This document shows, in pieces, positions 27,201-35,662 of a DNA stretch of 64,000 nucleotides. The stretch lies in assembly GCA_020435995.1 (NCBI GenBank), contig JAGQYO010000005.1, positions 1 through 64,000 of the forward strand, read 5' to 3'. How positions within the stretch are numbered: the stretch's first letter is position 1; every line of letters begins with the position of its first letter. A model generated the notes under the pieces. That model ran no database searches and had not been told where the DNA came from. It saw only the letters and a list, made by a program, of their open reading frames with translations. Source of the DNA: Flavobacteriales bacterium. GTDB taxonomy: Bacteria; Bacteroidota; Bacteroidia; Flavobacteriales_G; Salibacteraceae. The position numbers were made by a program, and so were the translations under genes.

Positions 27201-28048
27201 GAACCTTCTTCCCTGTCCTCTTTCTTTTTGCGCCCAATGAGTTTTTTGCCTCCGTCTTTCCATTCTTCGAGGCCCATGATGTGGAGCAACTCTGTGTAGA
27301 ATTTTTTGTCTAAGCTATTGCTGTCGTTGGCAAATGGAAGTTTGAGCAAATGTTCGGGCGAAAGCACTTTGTACAATTCTATGAGCTTTCGGCCTTCGGC
27401 TTTTTCTGTTTCGAGTTTCGATTTGTAGTCGCGCAAATCGAAGTAGGTAAATTCGATAGGTGCTTCCAAATTGGCCAGAAAAGGCTTAGCTATTTCATTG
27501 TAGAAAAATTCGGTATGGGTTCCGCTCAATCGCTTTTCTTCAAACGATTTGAAGTCTTTGACCAAGGTTTTGTTTTCGGCAAAAGTTTTTTCAAACCAAG
27601 TGGCATCAAACACAAACCACTCATAGGAATTGGTAGCAATCAGATGTTTTACCTCATTGTTGTGGTGGGTGATTCGCTCCCGCAAAAAATAAAGTATCAG
27701 TTCATGAAAAGCCTTGGTGTTGGGATTTTCACGCGACATCATTTCAGATTTATTGCTCGGCGATTTGGTTTCGATAATTACCCCCACCGAACTATTTACC
27801 TCTTTTCCATTATGAATTACTAGGTCGTTGCGTTCCTTGGTATTGATAAAATGGCTTGGGTGATAGTAGCTGTGTTTCAAAAAGCCAGAAAGCACATTTT
27901 TGTTGAATTCCTCAAATTTCGACTTATCTGTATCAGCCAACAATTTAGTCAATTCGGTTTTAAACGTCTCGAAATGTTCCTTAGTAGGACGTTGCTTCAA
28001 AAAGGCCTTGTTAATGGCTTTTTTTGGTTTATGGCTTATGATTTCCAT
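24290..28048 (-). CDS. Type IIG restriction-modification enzyme (Eco57I-like, N6-adenine methyltransferase)
   Basis: A 1252-residue fusion protein from the ATG at 28048 (the frame is open to TTG at 28111, 21 codons upstream, but the ATG is preferred). An N-terminal PD-(D/E)XK nuclease is suggested by ND-LVIHNG followed by VGVIIETKSPSN (E-x-K). Counted from the TTG, the methyltransferase motif I is DPAVGSGHF near residue 569, and motif IV is NPPY at 853-856. The C-terminal third holds the target-recognition region (GQIFRGVLTGLNEAFV). One protein cuts and modifies, and no separate methylase or specificity gene is near. Some BREX PglX proteins look similar, but no other BREX gene is present. Confidence 0.9.
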   Translation of the reverse strand: MEIISHKPKKAINKAFLKQRPTKEHFETFKTELTKLLADTDKSKFEEFNKNVLSGFLKHSYYHPSHFINTKERNDLVIHNGKEVNSSVGVIIETKSPSNKSEMMSRENPNTKAFHELILYFLRERITHHNNEVKHLIATNSYEWFVFDATWFEKTFAENKTLVKDFKSFEEKRLSGTHTEFFYNEIAKPFLANLEAPIEFTYFDLRDYKSKLETEKAEGRKLIELYKVLSPEHLLKLPFANDSNSLDKKFYTELLHIMGLEEWKDGGKKLIGRKKKEDREEGSIIENTIVRLDAHDIPTRWAEATQYGDTREERLYNIALELCIIWMNRILFLKLLEGQLLSYHKGDKEYAFLNSKKIKNYDDLDSLFFQVLARKADERGEQTQREFSKVPYLNSSLFETTDIEHQTAFISNLKDDRELTLFSGTVLKNQNGKRQTGKMNGLHYLFAFLDAYDFGSESSDVVLDDNKSLINASVLGLIFEKINGYKDGSFFTPGFITMYMCRETIRRAVVQKFNETKGWKLKEYGELYNKIEDSQEANTIINSLRICDPAVGSGHFLVSALNEIIAIKHDLKILADQQGKRLKEYQIEVVNDELVVTDEDGDWVEYNPRNKESQRVQEALFHEKETIIENCLFGVDINPNSVKICRLRLWIELLKNAYYKNENELETLPNIDINIKCGNSLISRFGLDTDLKEALRKSKWNITSYKLAVSTYRNAESKEQKREMEALIADIKSNFRSEISQNDPKVKKLYKLSGELTVLMTQTSMFGMEAKAKKVWTDKVDKLTTETKKLETEIEEIKNNKIYQNAFEWRFEFPEVLNDQGDFVGFDVVIGNPPYIRQEELSAIKPYLQANYKTYAGTADLFVYFIELGLKSLKKEGEFIFIVPNKWMRAGYGKALREFIQQKRINGISDFGDLPVFEEATTYPCILSMTNSHAGASFNAAIIETLNFNVGLADYIEKHNMTILQAELPKEGWTLVDAKQQLLLKKLRTKGVPLGEYVDGQIFRGVLTGLNEAFVIDNDTRNNLIKEDPNSADIIKPFLAGRDIKRYQNPKSDKYLILIKSGETKSWFGDLKESEAWKKLCEKFPSVCSFLKQFESKAKKRYDKGNFWWELRACDYYQEFEKSKIMLPDISLRCEALLDEDQNFYSVNTAYVIPDMSKSDLGILNSKLTLYFYSNLTQTIRGGYYRFIKQYLEQIPFIKTSILGGKVNQILSLKKENPETDTSVLEAEIDQMVYDLYGLTPEEIKIVEEGVR

Positions 28049-28158
28049 TGAGATATTGAGAGCTTTATTTAGAAAAGGAAAAGTAAAAGAAATCCCTTTA
28101 GTAGCCTTCAAGATTTCAAATGAAGAAAAACTTTCTTTGCTCCACTAAAAAGAATTGA

Positions 28159-28617
28159 ATGACTTCAGTAACAATTATCAGAAAAGGAGAAAAAAAAGAC
28201 ATCCCCTCTTTACTTACATTAATTCAAGAGCTGGCTACCTACGAAAAGCAGCCTGATGCTGTGGTGGTAACAGAAGAAATTCTCATGAACGACGGTTTTG
28301 GCGCAAATAAAATCTTCGAATTTTTTGTGGCAGAATTAGAGGGTAAAGTAGTTGGCATCGCTTTATATTACGCTAAATACTCCACCTGGAAAGGGCGTTG
28401 TTTGTTTCTAGAGGACATTATAGTAGAAGAGCAATACAGAAACCGCGGAATTGGTAAAAAACTAATGGATGAAATCGTAAAAACCGCTGAAGCGCAAAAA
28501 GTAAAACGCCTCGAATGGCAAGTACTCGACTGGAACGAACCATCAATTGCTTTTTATAAAAAATACAAGACCATATTTGATGGAGAGTGGATTAATTGTA
28601 AACTGGAGTGGGAGTGA
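28159..28617 (+). CDS. GNAT-family N-acetyltransferase
   Basis: A 152-residue GNAT enzyme. The acetyl-CoA loop RNRGIGK is at 94-100, preceded by the LFLEDIIVEEQYR strand (82-93). The C-terminal NEPSIAFYKKY is typical of the diamine/spermidine acetyltransferase-like branch. The substrate is unknown. It is divergent from the type IIG gene with a spacer of about 47-110 bases, depending on the start used. Confidence 0.9.
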   Translation: MTSVTIIRKGEKKDIPSLLTLIQELATYEKQPDAVVVTEEILMNDGFGANKIFEFFVAELEGKVVGIALYYAKYSTWKGRCLFLEDIIVEEQYRNRGIGKKLMDEIVKTAEAQKVKRLEWQVLDWNEPSIAFYKKYKTIFDGEWINCKLEWE

Positions 28618-28631
28618 AGCTTTGGAGATGG

Positions 28632-28667
28632 GATGTTCTATGTTCTATGTTCGATATTTGATGTTCA
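28632..28667 (+). repeat. Low-complexity ATGTTC repeats
   Basis: A short stretch between the GNAT gene and rfbA repeats ATGTTC at 7-base spacing (ATGTTCTATGTTCTATGTTC, then a gap and ATGTTC). It is the kind of intergenic simple repeat that recurs in Bacteroidota and looks nonfunctional. Confidence 0.5.
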
Positions 28668-28785
28668 CAATTTGACACTTGTCTCGACTTTAGACGCGGT
28701 TGTACTTTTTACATCGACCATGAATTATCCAGCATCGACCTTGGTAAAATCCAAACCCTAACTTACCAAAGCAATTTTCAAAACC

Positions 28786-28793
28786 TACTTTTG
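28786..28793 (+). promoter_or_regulatory. -7 element of the rfbA promoter
   Basis: TACTTTTG matches TAnnTTTG and lies 20 bases before the rfbA ATG. No clear -33 TTG is seen. Confidence 0.45.
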
Positions 28794-28813
28794 CACCTTC
28801 AAATTAGAAACCT

Positions 28814-29674
28814 ATGAAAGGAATTATTCTCGCCGGTGGATCGGGCACTAGACTTCATCCCTTGACCTTAGCAGTGAGTAAGCAGCTCATGCCTATCTAC
28901 GATAAGCCCATGATTTATTACCCCCTCTCATTGTTAATGCTTTCGGGAATGCGGGATATTCTCATCATAAGCACTCCTTACGATTTGCCTTTGTTCGAAA
29001 AACTTCTGGGGGATGGATCGAGCTTGGGATGCAATTTTAAGTATGCCGTGCAGGACGAACCAAATGGCCTCGCACAAGCATTTGTAATCGGTGAGGATTT
29101 TATCGATGGCGACAAGGCATCACTAATTTTGGGTGACAATATTTTCTATGGAACTGGCTTGCCGGCCAAGCTTAGGGAGTGCAATGACCCCGACGGGGGA
29201 ATTATTTTCGCATACCATGTTTCGGATCCCGAGCGATATGGTGTAGTGGAATTCGACAAAAACAAAGTGGCTATTTCAATAGAAGAAAAACCGACCCACC
29301 CAAAAAGCAACTATGCCGTTCCAGGCCTCTATTTTTATGACAATGATGTGGTTGAGATTGCCAAAAATTTAAAACCTTCACCTCGGGGTGAATATGAAAT
29401 TACTGATGTGAACAAAGTATACCTTCAACAAGGCAAGCTAAAAGTATCAGTATTAGACCGTGGCACAGCATGGCTCGACACGGGCACGATCGATTCTTTG
29501 GCAGAGGCAGGTCAATATGTGGGCGTAATTGAAAAAAGACAGGGAATGAAAATCTCTTGCATTGAAGAAATTGCTTGGAGGATGAACTATATCGATACAG
29601 AACAACTTGAACGTTTGGCTACCCCACTTGTTAAAAGTGGATATGGAAAATATTTGCTTAACCTCATTAAATGA
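28814..29674 (+). CDS. rfbA: Glucose-1-phosphate thymidylyltransferase
   Basis: A 286-residue nucleotidyltransferase that makes dTDP-glucose from dTTP and glucose-1-phosphate, the first step of dTDP-rhamnose synthesis. The pyrophosphorylase loop [20 protein letters not shown] (residues 8-27) and the [10 protein letters not shown] that follows are diagnostic. Later [20 protein letters not shown] is also conserved. The usual rfbBCD partners are absent. It overlaps the polyprenyl synthase gene by four bases (ATGA), so the two share a transcript and perhaps supply a sugar-lipid pathway. Confidence 0.97.
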   Translation: MKGIILAGGSGTRLHPLTLAVSKQLMPIYDKPMIYYPLSLLMLSGMRDILIISTPYDLPLFEKLLGDGSSLGCNFKYAVQDEPNGLAQAFVIGEDFIDGDKASLILGDNIFYGTGLPAKLRECNDPDGGIIFAYHVSDPERYGVVEFDKNKVAISIEEKPTHPKSNYAVPGLYFYDNDVVEIAKNLKPSPRGEYEITDVNKVYLQQGKLKVSVLDRGTAWLDTGTIDSLAEAGQYVGVIEKRQGMKISCIEEIAWRMNYIDTEQLERLATPLVKSGYGKYLLNLIK

Positions 29675-30666
29675 AATTAGCCGCGGAACAGATGCACGGA
29701 ATTGATTCCCTGCGTGAAGAATTCTTGAGTGATTTGAAATTGGCGGTAGATTACGGCGAGCCCATTTCGCTTTACGAGCCCATTGAGTATATTTTACAAT
29801 TGGGTGGCAAACGAATTCGTCCTATCTGCGCACTCGCCGCATGTGAAATGTTTGGCCTGCCTTATGAAAAAGCCATGAACCAAGCATTGGCCATCGAGAT
29901 ATTTCACAACTTCAGCTTGATGCACGACGATATTATGGATAACGCACCTTTGAGAAGAGGGCAGGCAACCGTGCATGAAAAATGGGGCGTAAATACGGCC
30001 ATCTTAAGTGGCGATGCCATGTTGGTTTTAACTTATCACTATTTGCATAAGATTGTTAATACGGGCTCGTTGAATGCCTTAGCCACTTTCAATGCAGCAG
30101 CCATTCAGGTATGCGAAGGACAGCAAATGGATATGGAGTTTGAAGGTAGAGACGAAGTTTCGATGGATGAATACATCACCATGATTCGTAAGAAAACGGC
30201 AGTACTTTTAGGCGAATCTCTACGACAAGGAGCTTTGGCCGCTGGTGCTGGGATAGAAGATGCTCATTTGGCTTATGATTTTGGAACCAATTTCGGCATT
30301 GCCTTTCAATTGCAAGATGATTTGTTAGACGCTTTTGGAGACCCCAAAAAATTTGGGAAAAAAGTTGGTGGCGACATCATCGAAGGAAAAAAGACCTTTC
30401 TTTACCTCAAAGCACTACAAGTCGCGGATTCGCCCTTGCGCGAAGAATTGAAAAAAATCTATCAAGGAGGCGATTTTTCTGAAGCCGAAAAAATCCAAAA
30501 AGTACTTGACATATATTCCTCCTTAAATATTAAGGACCTCACCAAAGCCGAAATGAATCGGTATTATATTTCATCTGGAATTGCGCTTAATTCTATCGAC
30601 CTCCCTGAAGATCGCAAAAGAATTCTGAGAAGCTTAGCTGAACATTCAATGGTGCGAGAACTCTAA
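29671..30666 (+). CDS. Polyprenyl diphosphate synthase
   Basis: A 331-residue trans-prenyltransferase. The first Asp-rich motif is D86-D87-IM-D90 and the second D216-D217-LL-D220, with the GGKRIRP segment near residue 45. It makes farnesyl, geranylgeranyl or longer diphosphates for quinones and other lipids; the chain length cannot be read reliably from sequence. It is co-translated with rfbA (ATGA) and converges on the next gene with a 4-base overlap of the two stops. Confidence 0.93.
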   Translation: MKLAAEQMHGIDSLREEFLSDLKLAVDYGEPISLYEPIEYILQLGGKRIRPICALAACEMFGLPYEKAMNQALAIEIFHNFSLMHDDIMDNAPLRRGQATVHEKWGVNTAILSGDAMLVLTYHYLHKIVNTGSLNALATFNAAAIQVCEGQQMDMEFEGRDEVSMDEYITMIRKKTAVLLGESLRQGALAAGAGIEDAHLAYDFGTNFGIAFQLQDDLLDAFGDPKKFGKKVGGDIIEGKKTFLYLKALQVADSPLREELKKIYQGGDFSEAEKIQKVLDIYSSLNIKDLTKAEMNRYYISSGIALNSIDLPEDRKRILRSLAEHSMVREL

Positions 30667-31577
30667 AAGAGTAAATCGGAAATCGCATTTTCTACTTTAG
30701 GAAATCGAAAAACAAATCCTTCCTCAAGAGATTTTTGAGCGGATATTCGTGAACCGTTTAAAATCATTTCGTTTGCCATTTCAGTTCCTAAAATTAGTCT
30801 CAGTACAAATGATGGAATAGGTGGAATTATAAATGGTCGACCCAATTTTTTGGCCAAGGCTTTTGTAAAGGAATAATTAGTAGCCTCTTCCGGAGCGCAA
30901 CCATTATATATCCCGCTTTTCTTTTCTTCGATTACCCAAACAAATAGCTGTGCGAGGTCATCAATATGGATCCAAGGAAACCATTGTTTGCCCGCGCCCA
31001 GAGCAGCTCCTAGGCCCCATTTAACAGGCATAGCCAATTTTGGGAATGCGCCGCCATCTTTAGCCAATACAGTACTTATTCTAATTTTTACAACCCTATT
31101 AGAAGCATTAGAAAAAGAATCAGCTGCCGATTCCCAATGTTGGGTTACATCAGCCAAAAAACCGCTGCCCAATTGATCCATTTCTGTAAAAATAGAATTT
31201 GATGTTTTGCTTCCATAATAAGCAACACCAGATGCCGAAACAAAGAAATCAAGCTTGATATTTACTTTAAGCAAGTAGGCTTTAAGCAGTTCAGCAGATT
31301 CGACTCGCGAATTCAATATATCCTGCTTTCTCTTCTTATTCCATCTGCCTTCGGCAACAGAAGTTCCGGCCAAGTGAACAATTCCTTCTATATTTTTAAA
31401 AGCATCCTCCTCAATATAACCCTTTGATAAATCCCATTTAAAGTAGGTGATTTGAGGGTGCCCCGACTTTTTTTCTTGTCTGGTAAGGATATGAATGAGA
31501 TGACCTGCTCTTAAAAGCTTTTTACAAATAGCCTTTCCGAGTAAACCTGTTCCGCCTGAAATGAGAATAGTGGACAA
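30663..31577 (-). CDS. TIGR01777-family NAD-dependent epimerase-like protein
   Basis: A 304-residue extended short-chain dehydrogenase of the YfcH/DUF1731 group. The Rossmann loop GGTGLLGKAI (8-17) is intact; YYGSK near 147-151 carries the active-site Tyr and Lys. The DUF1731 tail covers the last ~50 residues. The biological substrate is unknown in the family. It converges with the polyprenyl synthase gene and is divergent from the kinase operon. Confidence 0.92.
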   Translation of the reverse strand: MSTILISGGTGLLGKAICKKLLRAGHLIHILTRQEKKSGHPQITYFKWDLSKGYIEEDAFKNIEGIVHLAGTSVAEGRWNKKRKQDILNSRVESAELLKAYLLKVNIKLDFFVSASGVAYYGSKTSNSIFTEMDQLGSGFLADVTQHWESAADSFSNASNRVVKIRISTVLAKDGGAFPKLAMPVKWGLGAALGAGKQWFPWIHIDDLAQLFVWVIEEKKSGIYNGCAPEEATNYSFTKALAKKLGRPFIIPPIPSFVLRLILGTEMANEMILNGSRISAQKSLEEGFVFRFPKVENAISDLLF

Positions 31578-31623
31578 TTGAAATGTGTATTTTCGTTCTA
31601 GAACAAAGTAAAGTAGATTAAGG

Positions 31624-32001
31624 TTGCAGAAAATACAAAAAGATACCCTTCCCGATTTATCTGGTTACCGAAACCGCTTGGATATCATTAACGAGGTGGC
31701 GCTACAAATCGAAAAAGACCTGCTTCTTGATGAGCACATAGCGTTAACAGATAACGCCGATAAGGCATATACACATTTAATGTCGGCATTGGTTCCTATT
31801 ATTTCAAAGCTCTTCAAACAGCCTCCTTATAAAATTAAAAGTTTGCTATACCGAATTGACGTTAACGAAAAAAAGCTCTTCGATGCCTTGCGTGATGAAC
31901 CCGAAAAAAGCGAAGCTGAGATTGTCAGCCATCTTATTATCGAACGCGAGTTGCGAAAAGTTGTGTTCCGCAAAATGTATAGCCAGACTTCTAACCCATG
32001 A
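31624..32001 (+). CDS. Unknown 125-residue protein heading the first sensor-kinase operon
   Basis: I do not recognise the family. It is a soluble, helix-rich protein (DLSGYRNRLDIINEVALQIEKDL, then LMSALVPIISKLF) with a charged C-terminal half. The start codon appears to be TTG at 31624, as no nearby ATG fits. The stop overlaps the ATG of the sensor kinase by four bases (ATGA), so it is probably made in step with it. A partner or accessory role to the kinase is possible from layout only. Confidence 0.65.
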   Translation: MQKIQKDTLPDLSGYRNRLDIINEVALQIEKDLLLDEHIALTDNADKAYTHLMSALVPIISKLFKQPPYKIKSLLYRIDVNEKKLFDALRDEPEKSEAEIVSHLIIERELRKVVFRKMYSQTSNP

Positions 32002-34805
32002 AAAAGCTACTTGCATTTTTTATTCTAAGCGCATCACTCTGTGGTGTAGCTCAGCAATTTACCAAGCGTTCGTTTTCGGTAAATGAAGGCTTACCTAGCT
32101 CCCAAGTATATGACATAGTGCAAGATACGGTTAGAAACATTTGGATTTCAACAGATGTGGGTGTTTCAAAATATGATGGTTATGTTTTTAAAAATTACAC
32201 TCAAGCAGACGGGCTAGCAGATAATACCATTGTTAAATTATACCTAGGGAAGGATGGCTCCATTTTGTTTCAAGGATTTTCAAAAAAACTCAGCTTTTAC
32301 GCTAATGGCGAGCTCCAACCGTTTGAAAAAAATGAAGAATTACTCAACTTATTAAACACAAATAACATTGCTTCGATTCATTACGAATCGATGTCGAATT
32401 TTAGAATCGGCCTTTCGGTTTCTTGTAAGGAAAAAACACAATATATTGAATGGAATAAGGGCGTTTTATCGCAGTATAAAACAGAAGTGAGTGGAATCAA
32501 TGTGGTATCAAGTACTGAGTGGAGTGCCACATATTGTCCAAAAAATCATGTAACGTTAGCCGAAGTTCCTCTAGAAAATAGCATTGAAATTCCCAGCCCT
32601 CAATCGGTACTCAAGGCGAATCATTCTACTTTCTTTTTTTCTCAAAACAACATCTATAAATTGGCATCGAAAAAGCTCCAACAAACACAAATTGGCGCGA
32701 CCATATCAAGGGGAATTTGTATTGATCGACAATCAGATTTATGGGTAGGTACTTTTGGCAAAGGGGTGTTTATCTATCCCAAGAGTGATATTACCATGGC
32801 GCCCATTCACATCCTTGATGGTGAAAATATCTCTTGTATTTTCCAAGATGAAGATGGCGGAATGTGGCTAGGCTCGATGTCGAAAGGCTTGTGGCACATC
32901 AACAACCCAAGATTGCAATCTTTTGATTTGCTCGCGGGCCAATCTGTTCAGCATTTATCAATGGCAAATGATGCTTTTTTTGCCATCGGGCAAAATGGTA
33001 TGGTTCAAAAAATAACATTTAACTCGTGGAATAATTTCAATGTTAATACCATGGTTTCAAGCTCTAGCATTGTCGATGTGTTTGAAGAAAAAGGGCAAGC
33101 ACATGTATTAACAGAAAGCCCAGAAATTGAATCACCAAAAGGCATAAAAACATATCCTGGGCAAGGAATCGCACAATGTCAGGGCGAGCGAGTAAATGAA
33201 CGATGGATTGGCAAAATCTACAGTTTTAGTAAATATGTGGACCAAATTGAGGTTTTCAACTCCATCGAGCTCAACTTTCAGGAGCGCGTAAATTGTCTGC
33301 ATTTTACCCAAGGAAACCTATACCTGGGCACCTTAAATGGACTATATGTGTATGATGGTAGCACCATCAACCATTTTGAAAAAACCAAAGACATTCGCAT
33401 AGAGGATATTACTTCACAAGAAGGCAAAATATTGTTTGCTTCCCGCGGAAGTGGTTTGGGCATATTGCATGGCTCCGAAATTGAATTTATCACTACAGAA
33501 AATGAGTTAGCCAGCAACTTTTGTAACCGTATTGAAGTGGTCAACAACAGCGAATATTGGGTAGCTACCATCAAAGGCTTAAGCATTATCAAAAATGGTA
33601 TGGTGCGACAGATTAATTTAGAAGACGGGCTACCATCCCTAGAAATTAATGACTTTATAGTTACCAAAAACACACTGTTTGCAGCAACCAACGCGGGTAT
33701 GAGTGTATATCGTTTAGACCAGATTCAAAACTCAAAAGCGAGTCTTTATACCGAAATTACTGAAGTAAAAAGTCAACATTCAATTGTTCTCCCAAAATCG
33801 TCACTTGGTTATAATAGCAACCAGATTAAGATAAATTTTATTGCTAGAGATTACCGTATAAATTCGCCTATAGAATACCGATACAGACTGCTTCCAGAAA
33901 AAAATTGGTCGGTGACAAAACAACCTTCAGTGACTTATAGTGCTCTCAATGCAGGAGACTACGTATTTGAAGTAATGGCCAAGAATACCAATGGAATGTG
34001 GGCCGACAAAAGCACAACTTTTGAGTTTGTTATTGAAAAACCAATTTGGAGCCGCTGGTGGTTTTTATTACTAGTCACATTGTTGATAGGGGCGTTTATC
34101 GCGCTTATTGTAAAAAACAGAGAACAGCAGATAAAAGTTAAAAGTGCAGCGGCGAATGAATTGAACGCGCTCAAAATAAAAGCTCTATCGAGCCAAATGA
34201 ATCCTCATTTTATATTTAACTCACTCAACAGCATTCAGAATTTTTTAATAGACAGCGATCTCCGAAAATCAAACAAGTACTTAACCATGTTTGCTAAGTT
34301 AATGCGGCTTGTGCTCAACAATTCTAATGAGACTTTTGTATCCATGAAAGAGGTCATAGATTCATTGGAATTATACATGGAATTAGAACGCTTGCGGTTT
34401 AATGAAAAATTTACCTATCAAATTTCCGTTGACCAATCAATTGATTTAGAGCAGACTGAGATTCCATCAATGCTTATGCAGCCCTTCGTTGAAAATTCTA
34501 TTCTACATGGAATACTTCCCAAGGAAGGCAAGGGGAAAATTGAATTATATGTAGAGAAACTAAATGAAAAATGCTTGAGATGTACCATCACAGATGATGG
34601 CGTTGGCAGGGATTTTTACAAAGACAAAAAATCTACAACACATAAATCTCACGGGCTTAAAATTACTGAAGAGCGCTTAGCTGTATTTAAGTCCTATTTT
34701 AAAAGTGAGTTTCGTTTTGATATTCATGACCTCAAAACAGAGGATGGTGAATCGAAAGGAACCCAAGTTGAATTGATATTGCCATTCCGTTCAAGGCCTA
34801 GTTGA
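31998..34805 (+). CDS. LytS-like sensor kinase with two-component propeller and Y_Y_Y domain
   Basis: A 935-residue sensor. Signal peptide at about 1-19. Residues 20-610 hold repeated propeller blades (GLPSSQVYDIVQDTVRNIWISTDVGVSKYDG, LWVGTFGKGVF, MWLGSMSKGLW). A Y_Y_Y domain precedes the single membrane helix (WWFLLLVTLLIGAFIALIV, about 686-705). The cytosolic His_kinase domain carries MNPHFIFNS with phospho-acceptor H737 and an HATPase_c end (GIL, DDGVGRD). The periplasmic propeller senses an unknown ligand. The LytTR regulator follows 53 bases later. This is the first of two tandem cassettes. Confidence 0.93.
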   Translation: MKKLLAFFILSASLCGVAQQFTKRSFSVNEGLPSSQVYDIVQDTVRNIWISTDVGVSKYDGYVFKNYTQADGLADNTIVKLYLGKDGSILFQGFSKKLSFYANGELQPFEKNEELLNLLNTNNIASIHYESMSNFRIGLSVSCKEKTQYIEWNKGVLSQYKTEVSGINVVSSTEWSATYCPKNHVTLAEVPLENSIEIPSPQSVLKANHSTFFFSQNNIYKLASKKLQQTQIGATISRGICIDRQSDLWVGTFGKGVFIYPKSDITMAPIHILDGENISCIFQDEDGGMWLGSMSKGLWHINNPRLQSFDLLAGQSVQHLSMANDAFFAIGQNGMVQKITFNSWNNFNVNTMVSSSSIVDVFEEKGQAHVLTESPEIESPKGIKTYPGQGIAQCQGERVNERWIGKIYSFSKYVDQIEVFNSIELNFQERVNCLHFTQGNLYLGTLNGLYVYDGSTINHFEKTKDIRIEDITSQEGKILFASRGSGLGILHGSEIEFITTENELASNFCNRIEVVNNSEYWVATIKGLSIIKNGMVRQINLEDGLPSLEINDFIVTKNTLFAATNAGMSVYRLDQIQNSKASLYTEITEVKSQHSIVLPKSSLGYNSNQIKINFIARDYRINSPIEYRYRLLPEKNWSVTKQPSVTYSALNAGDYVFEVMAKNTNGMWADKSTTFEFVIEKPIWSRWWFLLLVTLLIGAFIALIVKNREQQIKVKSAAANELNALKIKALSSQMNPHFIFNSLNSIQNFLIDSDLRKSNKYLTMFAKLMRLVLNNSNETFVSMKEVIDSLELYMELERLRFNEKFTYQISVDQSIDLEQTEIPSMLMQPFVENSILHGILPKEGKGKIELYVEKLNEKCLRCTITDDGVGRDFYKDKKSTTHKSHGLKITEERLAVFKSYFKSEFRFDIHDLKTEDGESKGTQVELILPFRSRPS

Positions 34806-34858
34806 CCCCTAACCCGATTGTTTCTAAATTAGTCGTCGAAATCGCTTAAAATAACATC

Positions 34859-35617
34859 ATGAGTACAAGTCAAATTAGTTGTGTAATCATCGACGACGAA
34901 GAAAATTCAATCAAAGTTCTATCTCGTTTCCTTCAAGAATATTGTCCGGATGTAAAGATTTTGGGAACGGGAAACAACGTTGATACTGGAATTGAGGCCA
35001 TTTTAGAACACAACCCACAGCTGGTATTTTTAGATATTGAAATGCCCCTTGGGAGTGGCTTTGATTTATTAGAAAAAATTGGGACCCATAAATTTCACGT
35101 TGTTTTTATCACAGCTTATGACCACTACGCCATACAGGCTATAAAAGGTCAAGCCGTCGATTACATCCTAAAACCAGTAGATATTGATGACTTGGTAAGT
35201 GCCGTAGAAAAAGTAAAGAAAAAAATAAAGGAGCCTAAAAATGTAAGCGAGGTTCTCAAGAAGCTCGAAATAGATGCGAAGGCCAGGTTGGCCATTCCTA
35301 CCTTATACGGGCATCGTTTTTTGGAGCCTGAGCATATTGTGCATGTAAAAGCCGACGGGAGTTATTCGGTAATTTATTTGGACAACGAGGGAGACATAAT
35401 GGTTTCGAAAAACCTTAAGAGCATCGAAAACGCACTGAAGCAAGACTACTTTATCAGGGTTCATCGCTCACATATTGTAAATCTCAATATGGTAAAAGAG
35501 TTTCACAAAAACGATGGGGGTTATTTGGTAATGAAATCAGGCGAACGTATCGAAATTGGCGCTTCAAATCGACAACAAATTATAGACACACTCAATGCCC
35601 GATTAAATTTTCTTTAA
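34859..35617 (+). CDS. LytTR-type response regulator
   Basis: A 252-residue regulator. The receiver domain has IIDDEE (10-15), phospho-acceptor D59 in VFLDIEMPLGSG, and K near YILKPVD. The C-terminal LytTR DNA-binding domain includes IVHVKADGSYSVIY and FIRVHRSHIVNL. It should be phosphorylated by the kinase just upstream and bind paired direct repeats. Confidence 0.95.
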   Translation: MSTSQISCVIIDDEENSIKVLSRFLQEYCPDVKILGTGNNVDTGIEAILEHNPQLVFLDIEMPLGSGFDLLEKIGTHKFHVVFITAYDHYAIQAIKGQAVDYILKPVDIDDLVSAVEKVKKKIKEPKNVSEVLKKLEIDAKARLAIPTLYGHRFLEPEHIVHVKADGSYSVIYLDNEGDIMVSKNLKSIENALKQDYFIRVHRSHIVNLNMVKEFHKNDGGYLVMKSGERIEIGASNRQQIIDTLNARLNFL

Positions 35618-35662
35618 CCAAATACTTTAACCGACCCAACTGCTTACCTAATTTTACCCGCA

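Noticed and set aside
24290-28048. A BREX system based on similarity to PglX.
   Set aside because: No BrxA, BrxB, BrxC, BrxL or PglZ gene is near, and a nuclease motif is present in the same chain, as in type IIG.
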